The notes beneath the pieces are model-generated. The model was not told the DNA's origin. It ran no database searches and saw nothing but the letters and a program-made list of their open reading frames with translations. A stretch of DNA of 6,636 nt from Candidatus Zymogenus sp. (GTDB lineage: Bacteria > Desulfobacterota > Zymogenia > Zymogenales > Zymogenaceae): NCBI GenBank assembly GCA_030613285.1, contig JAUWME010000139.1, positions 1 through 6,636 of the forward strand, written 5' to 3'. Of this stretch, positions 1-5,243 are shown piece by piece; position 1 is the first letter of the stretch; each line of letters opens with the position of its first letter. Both the position numbers and the translations under genes were made by a program.

Positions 1-140
1 TCTTCTAATTTCTTGTCGAAGTTGTACTGGTTATACGATCTAATCCTGTAGGTTCCCGAAAAGGTGGTCTCCGCCGCAAAGGCGGAAAACGCCGTCGAAA
101 GCAGGATAACAGCAACTAACAATGCAAGCATCTTCTTCAT
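1..140 (-). CDS. Outer-membrane beta-barrel protein, N-terminal part (cut by left edge)
   Basis: The first 46 codons of a gene that runs off the left edge. The start ATG is preceded by AAAGGA (148-153 on the plus-strand numbering) at a good Shine-Dalgarno distance. Residues 1-23 form a classic signal peptide: Met-Lys-Lys, a Leu/Val/Ala core, then Ala-Phe-Ala-Ala. The mature protein should start at about Ala-Glu-Thr. What follows (SGTYRIRS, then YN.DKK) matches the start of the complete 655-residue protein encoded just upstream on the same strand almost residue for residue. By that similarity I infer the same outer-membrane barrel family and a tandem duplication. The 64-base gap to the upstream gene shows no obvious terminator, so the two are probably co-transcribed. 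The remainder of the barrel, and whether this copy is intact, cannot be seen. Confidence 0.85.
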   Translation of the reverse strand, partial: MKKMLALLVAVILLSTAFSAFAAETTFSGTYRIRSYNQYNFDKKLE

Positions 141-204
141 CTTTTTATCCTTTAGAAATTTTTGAACACAAAAAGAGTCTATGAATACTAATTCACATTT
201 TTAC

Positions 205-2172
205 CTAAAACTCATATGTGAGGGTATTTACCCAACGGTAAATCTCTCCCCAGTTTTCCCTCTCGCCGGTTACGCTGTTTCTATAATCGAAGGCGTCGCC
301 GGTAAACAACACTCCAAACTCGGAATTGAGCGTCAATCCCTCCATTATCGTCCATGTAATACCGAAGTCCAACTCCCAGCCAAGGTCGCTGTTCACTCCT
401 GCGGGAATTAGTGAATCACCGGAAGGATTTGCTGCCGAGGGTAGACTCGTATAGTTGCCGTATGCGTAGTTCATAGGATGACCGTAAAATGCATTCCAGT
501 TTGATACGAGGTTGAGGTTTTCATCCATGGCGTATCTTCCCACAGGCTCTGTATATTTTGCCCAGACGAAGGCGCCGTGAATATCGAGGTTTTCAAAGGG
601 CTTAACCGACCAGTATATCTTGGCTGATGTGACATTTTCCGGATTGTTAGAAAGACCCAGTGGGGCAGAACTATTCAGCCAGTTCCAGTTGCCGCTGACG
701 ATGATGTTGCTAAAGTGAAAATCGTCGTTTCCGGTAGTGTTGAGTGCCTTGTGAGATTGCGTAAATGGATGCCACCATTTTTCACCAGAACCATAAAGGA
801 AGGCCGCACCGATTGTAAAAATGTCGGAGTGATACGAGAGATCCAGATAGACGTTTGTGGAATCAATGCCGATTTTATCTGGAATCCTTTGACCGTGAAG
901 GAGGTTTGTTCCCATATACCATGTAGCATTGCCTCCCATTGTGGTCGGGCCGGGAGTTACCGCTATGCCCGGTGCCATGTTTTGGATATTGTTCAAAAAG
1001 GCGTTATATCCTCTGCCGTAGGAGTTTATAACTCCCCAGCCGAAAATCCTGTCAATCTCTGCTTTGAATTGAAGTCTGTCATCGAAGAACTTCAGGTCAA
1101 CATAGGTGGCTATGGTGAAGGCGCGAACGCCGTGCATTCCCATTGTCCCCAGACCCAGGTTGTAGCCTACATTGTTTAAGGCAGCCGCTCCAATGGTTTG
1201 GCCGGGAAATGCTGCTGCCGGTGTTGGCCAAAGGGGAACAACAAAGAGCTCACCCGCTCCAGCATCAAAAAAGGATGCTGTGGGCCCATAGGAACCATAT
1301 CCGGGTTGAGATATTGCAAGAGGAGCAACCGCAAACACTCCTCCTGCACCACCTTCACCGGCAAACGTTGAGCCGTTGGGTATGGAAGGCTGATCGGTAA
1401 TCCCTTTTACAATCAGTCCCGAAGCAACACTGGTTGGATCAAGAACCGCCTGAAAGAGTATGCCCGCCTTGATTTTGTCAGTAACGTAGTGGGCGTGGAT
1501 TATATATGTATCAAGGTCGGAATTATAGCTGGATGTCCCAGGGCCGCCAATCTCATCCATCGCCCTGCCCGGCCACGTCCGAAAAAATGTGTTAGGTGGA
1601 GCCGCACCGCCCACACTGTTGTTGAGTATAGGCTGCACAAAATCCACGTATTTGATGTACGTAAAAGCGGCGATGAAATTGTTAATCTTAATGCCGTAGG
1701 TTATGCCGTAATCGGTAGTGCCACTGCCCATCAAACCACTGTCTGCCCAGAGACCATAACCAAACTTGTCCTCAAGGTTTCCGCCAGCGCGGATAAGACC
1801 GATTGGTGTTATCGCCTCGATGTAGGCAGTGTTTATAAAACCATTTACAGCGCCTGTGGAGTTGTTCCACCGAAGTGCCCTCCCCTGTCCCCAGGTGTCC
1901 TCAACTATGTTGGCGATGATAACCGCTTTTAAAAACTCACTACGGGTATGGGTAATCTTGATCTGAAAAAGATGTTCAAAATATCCTGTGTAAAGCGCAT
2001 TATTGTGGATTGGGCCAAGCCCCGCTCCATCTTCTCCCTTCTTGTCCCAGTTGTAATCCATCACCGAGCGGATTCTGTAGGTGCCGGAGATGGCCGTTTC
2101 TGCGCCCATTACGGGCATCAAAACAACAAAAAGGAAAGATGTTGTCAATATAGTGATTAGAAGTTTCTTCAT
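205..2172 (-). CDS. Outer-membrane beta-barrel (porin-like) protein, 655 aa
   Basis: Likely a porin or export/uptake channel in the outer membrane. Residues 1-24 are a signal peptide (Met-Lys-Lys, hydrophobic core, ending Val-Met-Gly-Ala) and the mature chain begins Ala-Glu-Thr. The body is rich in alternating aromatic/polar stretches separated by Gly/Asn/Asp turns. Near the C-terminus a strand pair, GWELDFG (598-604) and LNSEFGVLFTGDAF (615-628), resembles alginate-export-like porins, and the last residues are Tyr-Glu-Phe, the terminal aromatic expected for BamA-dependent insertion. Residues about 241-345 are Gly/Ala/Pro-rich with little strand character and probably form a large extracellular loop. 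The start is supported by AAGGGG (2180-2185) seven bases upstream. It is the first gene of a minus-strand pair with its paralogue at 1-140 and is divergent from the propeller gene at 2441. The substrate cannot be told; the precise Pfam family is not certain. Reading frames on the opposite strand here are shadows. Confidence 0.85.
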   Translation of the reverse strand: MKKLLITILTTSFLFVVLMPVMGAETAISGTYRIRSVMDYNWDKKGEDGAGLGPIHNNALYTGYFEHLFQIKITHTRSEFLKAVIIANIVEDTWGQGRALRWNNSTGAVNGFINTAYIEAITPIGLIRAGGNLEDKFGYGLWADSGLMGSGTTDYGITYGIKINNFIAAFTYIKYVDFVQPILNNSVGGAAPPNTFFRTWPGRAMDEIGGPGTSSYNSDLDTYIIHAHYVTDKIKAGILFQAVLDPTSVASGLIVKGITDQPSIPNGSTFAGEGGAGGVFAVAPLAISQPGYGSYGPTASFFDAGAGELFVVPLWPTPAAAFPGQTIGAAALNNVGYNLGLGTMGMHGVRAFTIATYVDLKFFDDRLQFKAEIDRIFGWGVINSYGRGYNAFLNNIQNMAPGIAVTPGPTTMGGNATWYMGTNLLHGQRIPDKIGIDSTNVYLDLSYHSDIFTIGAAFLYGSGEKWWHPFTQSHKALNTTGNDDFHFSNIIVSGNWNWLNSSAPLGLSNNPENVTSAKIYWSVKPFENLDIHGAFVWAKYTEPVGRYAMDENLNLVSNWNAFYGHPMNYAYGNYTSLPSAANPSGDSLIPAGVNSDLGWELDFGITWTIMEGLTLNSEFGVLFTGDAFDYRNSVTGERENWGEIYRWVNTLTYEF

Positions 2173-2314
2173 TTATTTTCCCCTTAGATTTCTATTTGGT
2201 TTTAAGCAATCTTTGTATCATTTTTTGTGTCGCAAATCAAGGTAAAAGCGGAATGCTTTCTGTTTTATTGCTTATATATCTCAAAGTGCTTTGTTTAAAT
2301 AATGTGCAAAACAC

Positions 2315-2343
2315 TTGCATTAGCACACTATTTTCTATAACAT
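2315..2343 (+). promoter_or_regulatory. Candidate sigma-70-type promoter for the propeller gene
   Basis: TTGCAT (2315-2320) and TAACAT (2338-2343) are separated by 17 bases, which would give a 5' leader of about 90 bases before the ATG at 2441. The surrounding 268-base divergent gap is very AT-rich, so chance matches are likely. The -35 element overlaps an imperfect inverted repeat (AATG.GCAA / TTGCATT, 2301-2321). A further 5-bp inverted repeat, CAAAG-TG-CTTTG, lies at 2282-2293. No equally good promoter could be picked for the minus-strand barrel genes; a TATAAG-like -10 on the minus strand around 2270-2277 is possible but weak. Confidence 0.3.
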
Positions 2344-2440
2344 AGACATTTCAAACAAAAGTACAATTTAAAAGACTATTAAATAATACTACCCGGATAT
2401 TGTAACAGACTAACTCTACATATTGAAGGATTGTCTATAA

Positions 2441-3763
2441 ATGCCAAAGAAAAAAAAGAAAGCACAAAAAATGAAAACTATCCTTACTTCAGGAATAATC
2501 GTACTCATTCCGATACTCATCGTATTCGTTATCTTGTGGAATAACACATCACCCCCAGATCATCTGAAAATTGCCCCACCATTTATAATTGGTGAGGTTC
2601 CCGAAAATGTTATCGAAGCCGAAGCGCCGGATGATATCATCGCTCTGGATCTCATTACCGAAATACCAGACCTCCCAGGTCACGACGATATTGTGCTTCA
2701 GGAGCACCTCAACAGGGCCTTTGTTGCTGGCATGGACGGGTGGATATGGATGGTTAATCTGTACGAAAAAAAAGCCGAGCCTTTTGTAGATGTCCCCCTA
2801 ATGGCCGCTGGCATAAGGCTTGTTCCTGAAACTGATGATAAGATTGTCTTTTGCTCATCTCACCTGTCTGGAGAAACATATCCCGAAGTGGATAAAGTCG
2901 GCATTTATGAGCTTACGATTTCATCGAAGGAAATCTATCCTATAATCAACCGTGTGCCAAAAACAGTATACGATGTAGCCATTCCCTACGATAATGTAGG
3001 AACAGTTTATACTGAGGATAACCCTACAATTTTATCTTTGGATGACCTGAACGATGAAAACAGCCGTCCACTTGTCTTTTGTAATGATCTGGACATCAGC
3101 AAAGATGGGAATAGAATCTACTTTAGCGAACCCTTTGCATATGAGGGGACTTCTATGGGTGGTGGGGCCTTTGGAGAGGCAATCACTCTTGGGACAAACG
3201 GTCTTTTGTGGTGTGTGGATTTAGAAAACAATATTGTCTATCTTGTTGCTCAGAATTATTCTTTTCTTGATGGTGTGTTATTAGAAGATGAAGTGGAGTA
3301 CGAAGTTGATTATGGGGAAAATGCCAAGGAGACTTCTATTCTGATTACAGAAACTATCAAGTTTCGCATTGTCAGGCTTATTATAAGTGGAGACGATGCG
3401 GGCAGCGATCAAATCCTCTGGGATAATCTTCCGGGGATGCCCGATGGGATGGATAGGGACTCAAATGGTAATATCTGGGTGGGGTTTTTGAAGTCGCGTT
3501 CAAAAATTATAACCTGGGTTCACAAGCACCCTTGGATTAAGCCCTTTATGCTAAGGCTTCCCCAATCTCGTTTGCCGGTGCCAAAAGAAACAGGTTTTAT
3601 GCAACTCTCCCCAGACGGCAGCGAGGTGCTCTATTACACAATGCACGACGGAAGCCGTCTTAGTGATATCTCCGTGGTTGTGCCGGGCAAAGCTGCTATT
3701 TATCTTCCTAACTTTCAAAAGGAGAGCAAGGGTCTAAACAAGATTAAGTTTCCCCTTAGATAG
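2441..3763 (+). CDS. Membrane-anchored strictosidine synthase-like/APMAP-family beta-propeller, 440 aa
   Basis: A six-bladed propeller of the paraoxonase/SMP-30/strictosidine synthase-like superfamily, probably a hydrolase or ligand-binding protein. Residues 1-12 are Lys-rich (MPKKKKKAQKMK), followed by one membrane helix (about 14-33); by the positive-inside rule the C-terminal domain is periplasmic. Family landmarks appear in order: a first-blade AFVAGMDGWIWMV (93-105); NDLDISKDGNRIYFSE (215-230), like the NDL.....G..IYFTDSS motif of APMAP; NYSFLDGV (272-279); LITET..FRIVRLIISG (301-317); NLPGMPDGMDRDSNGNIWVGF (329-349), like the LPG.PDN.....G..WVG motif; and HPWIKPFMLRL (363-373), which recalls the C-terminal part of APMAP. 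Unlike APMAP there is an acidic insertion at about 281-297. The start is supported by GAAGGA (2425-2430); the internal Met11 has a poorer ribosome site. The true alkaloid-forming reaction of plant strictosidine synthase is not implied; the substrate is unknown. The nearest neighbours, divergent outer-membrane barrels, suggest an envelope role. Confidence 0.82.
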   Translation: MPKKKKKAQKMKTILTSGIIVLIPILIVFVILWNNTSPPDHLKIAPPFIIGEVPENVIEAEAPDDIIALDLITEIPDLPGHDDIVLQEHLNRAFVAGMDGWIWMVNLYEKKAEPFVDVPLMAAGIRLVPETDDKIVFCSSHLSGETYPEVDKVGIYELTISSKEIYPIINRVPKTVYDVAIPYDNVGTVYTEDNPTILSLDDLNDENSRPLVFCNDLDISKDGNRIYFSEPFAYEGTSMGGGAFGEAITLGTNGLLWCVDLENNIVYLVAQNYSFLDGVLLEDEVEYEVDYGENAKETSILITETIKFRIVRLIISGDDAGSDQILWDNLPGMPDGMDRDSNGNIWVGFLKSRSKIITWVHKHPWIKPFMLRLPQSRLPVPKETGFMQLSPDGSEVLYYTMHDGSRLSDISVVVPGKAAIYLPNFQKESKGLNKIKFPLR

Positions 3764-3917
3764 CTTGTGGTTGCAGCAGAGCAAGCGTGCTTGAAATAGA
3801 TGGAATTTTATAAACAGCGTCAATGTCGACTATGGCGTCGATGGCATTAGTGGTATAAACTGTCATCTCCCGTTAAACAAAACCGACATTTTTAATCCAC
3901 GATGGGGGTATAAAAAA

Positions 3918-3947
3918 TTGAGCAATACAGTAGAAATGTGATATATT
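3918..3947 (+). promoter_or_regulatory. Candidate extended -10 promoter for the TPR-like gene
   Basis: TTGAGC (3918-3923), an 18-base spacer and TATATT (3942-3947), with TG one base upstream of the -10 (3939-3941, the extended -10 pattern TGN). Transcription would start near 3954, giving a leader of roughly 37 bases before the ATG at 3991. This is the best promoter-like match in the window. It sits in the 227-base gap after the propeller gene, in which I see no convincing hairpin-plus-T-run terminator. It overlaps the segment at 3943-3971 that resembles the propeller gene's start region, so part of the resemblance may have another cause. Confidence 0.45.
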
Positions 3948-3990
3948 GAAGATGGGTAGTCTTTAAATACCAATTGAGACAATAAAAACC

Positions 3991-4626
3991 ATGCTGAAGA
4001 AGATTAACGGTACTGACGAAATAGTAAGGTCTAATGAGAAAATTGCAACCAACGAAGAATATCGGCAGGGGGATGAACTTTTAGGTGTGGCCTCAAAAAA
4101 AGTATCAGCGGGAAAAAGTGGGGATGCAAAAAAGGACCTTGTTAGTGCTTCTGAAAAATTCAGGGAAGCTGTCGAAAAAGTAGGGTTTTTTCCAAGTGGA
4201 TATTATAGATGGGGGGAAGCCTTGAAGCTACTGGCCGAAATCGATAATGATGAAGCGCTCTTTGAGGAGGCCATAGAAAAATATATGACCGCGGGACTCC
4301 AGTTTATTGTGGATGGCAGGCCCATAGAAAAACCCTTTATTGAGGCCCACAACATTGGCCCAATGGATAAACGGCACAAGATGATATTTGCGCTCTATAT
4401 CCTGTCCATTCAGGTCATTAAAGGGAAAATCATGGCTGATAATGAGATGGCCCTATTAAAGGACATCAAAAATACCCTCAAATCGCCACCGATACTTTTG
4501 TTGTTGATTGATACTCTCGTTGGAAAAACCCAAGAGAAGCAAACCATAAATGATGACGACGATCTCATTTCAATCGCAACGAAGTTACTTATCAACGTAG
4601 TAATCGATAGTGAAGAAGTAAAATGA
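3991..4626 (+). CDS. Hypothetical helical protein with TPR-like repeats, 211 aa
   Basis: I do not recognise a named family. No signal peptide or clear membrane segment is visible, so the protein is probably cytoplasmic. Residues about 46-105 read as paired amphipathic helices in TPR style: KDLVSASEKFREAVEKV (48-64), then SGYYRWGEALKLLAEI (69-84, with the Trp-Gly-x-Ala-Leu arrangement of a TPR A-helix), then DEALFEEAIEKYMTAG (87-102). The second half (127-210) is also helical, with hydrophobic stretches PPILLLLIDTLVG (166-178) and DLISIATKLLINVVI (191-205) separated by a four-Asp run (188-191); the stretches are too short for sure membrane helices. A scaffold or protein-binding role is the usual job of such repeats, but that is inference. 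ATG 3991 is the only usual start, yet its ribosome site is weak (GAG at 3976-3978). An in-frame ATA at 3967 sits in a context closely matching the start of the propeller gene, so eight more N-terminal codons are possible. A 50-codon membrane peptide gene follows after 141 bases. Confidence 0.72.
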   Translation: MLKKINGTDEIVRSNEKIATNEEYRQGDELLGVASKKVSAGKSGDAKKDLVSASEKFREAVEKVGFFPSGYYRWGEALKLLAEIDNDEALFEEAIEKYMTAGLQFIVDGRPIEKPFIEAHNIGPMDKRHKMIFALYILSIQVIKGKIMADNEMALLKDIKNTLKSPPILLLLIDTLVGKTQEKQTINDDDDLISIATKLLINVVIDSEEVK

Positions 4627-4767
4627 AACGCCGTTGGGTTGAGCTTAGGAGCAAATCTATCTCGAAAATGTCGGCCTGATTTTGGAAAAACCAAAGACAA
4701 TTTAAGGCCACCGAAATGACACTAAAGCACGATTTGGTGACTATTTCAAATTCGGAAGAATCAATAA

Positions 4768-4920
4768 ATGAAGCTTCTTGTTATATATCTTTCAATCCCT
4801 TTTGTTATCATTGTCGTCGGCGTCATTTTCTTGTGGATACTTTCACTTTTAGGCATCCCCAAAGATGACGATGATGACAAGATTGGCGAAGATCCACTTG
4901 GGCCTGACCGCACATCATAG
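4768..4920 (+). CDS. Small single-pass membrane peptide with acidic tail, 50 aa
   Basis: A complete 50-codon frame, too short for most ORF lists. It begins MKLLVIYLSIPF, continues as one strongly hydrophobic helix (about residues 3-30, including VIIVVGVIFLWILSLLGI), then a polar tail with five Asp and a Lys (33-38) and Gly-Glu-Asp-Pro-Leu-Gly-Pro. Translation is supported by GGAAGA (4754-4759) eight bases before the ATG and by an unbroken hydrophobic run that ends exactly in a charged tail, which random AT-rich DNA rarely gives. Lys2 is the only N-terminal charge and the acidic tail favours an N-in, C-out topology, though this is uncertain. The Ile-Pro and Leu-Trp pattern loosely recalls the anchor of the propeller protein. 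No lipobox Cys is present. It may share a transcript with the TPR-like gene 141 bases upstream. Function unknown; small membrane partner, leader-like regulator or toxin-like peptide all remain open. Confidence 0.6.
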   Translation: MKLLVIYLSIPFVIIVVGVIFLWILSLLGIPKDDDDDKIGEDPLGPDRTS

Positions 4921-5243
4921 TCAAAGTAATGGAATATCCCCTACCATCCGCACGATAGACATTTCTCACTACTTTCCAACTTTCAATAGGGATCGGAAAA
5001 CGGTGCGCGTTCTTTACTTTTTCCTTTCTTTTTTTCTCGTATTTGATAATATATAAACAAGGTGAAACTTTTTACAGTTTATTGTAATTCTAATACATCC
5101 TCTAACAATTTGGATATTTTAACTTTTTCTGCCTAAGTTTGCAATTGGTTGAATATTGATTGCAGGATTTAGGTATTATGTTTTATACTTTGAGTTATTA
5201 ATCCCGATTTGGAAAAGTTTATTAGTATCTTGGTTTTTCGACA
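4921..5243. other. Gene-free AT-rich intergenic region
   Basis: No credible coding frame is seen on either strand in these 323 bases; a 63-codon plus-strand frame starting at 4865 overlaps the membrane peptide out of frame and has no ribosome site. A weak 4-bp stem (AACG/CGTT, 4999-5002 with 5008-5011) is followed by a pyrimidine tract: 5010-5038 is all C/T except one A, with seven T at 5029-5035. This could act as a poor intrinsic terminator for the genes before it. The right third contains the candidate promoter for the phosphodiesterase gene. No repeats, tRNA or att-like sites are seen. Confidence 0.6.
5160..5189 (+). promoter_or_regulatory. Candidate promoter for the phosphodiesterase gene
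   Basis: TTGCAG (5160-5165), an 18-base spacer and TATACT (5184-5189). Transcription would start near 5196, leaving a leader of about 48 bases. The match is reasonable but the region is AT-rich. The leader has a GGAAAAG run at 5211-5217, about 26 bases from the ATG, too far to serve as a normal ribosome site. Confidence 0.35.

Noticed and set aside
715..1932. Several plus-strand open frames (for example 715-1179, 1143-1400, 1489-1932) opposite the barrel gene
   Set aside because: They lie wholly inside a convincing 655-codon gene, lack ribosome sites and give no recognisable protein character.
3782..3793. CAAGC-GT-GCTTG dyad just after the propeller gene stop
   Set aside because: The loop would be too small for the full stem, and no T run follows, so it is not an intrinsic terminator.
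3800..3850. Sixteen-codon Arg/Trp-rich frame (MEFYKQRQ...)
   Set aside because: No ribosome site and too short to judge; composition alone is not evidence.
3822..3893. AATGTCG / CGACATT inverted repeat followed by five T, as a terminator or small RNA after the propeller gene
   Set aside because: The 7-bp arms are 55 bases apart with no further pairing between them; matches of this size are expected by chance in a gap this long.
4716..4868. A 50-codon frame overlapping the membrane peptide gene in another frame
   Set aside because: It lacks a ribosome site and its product has no coherent character, while the frame at 4768 gives a clean membrane helix.
4864..4881. Asp-Asp-Asp-Asp-Lys in the membrane peptide, identical to the enterokinase recognition site
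   Set aside because: An acidic run ending in Lys is common after a membrane helix; no link to proteolysis or to an engineered tag is seen.
4999..5038. Stem AACG/CGTT plus T-rich tract as a firm terminator
   Set aside because: The stem is only four pairs; kept as a weak possibility in the intergenic entry rather than called as a terminator.
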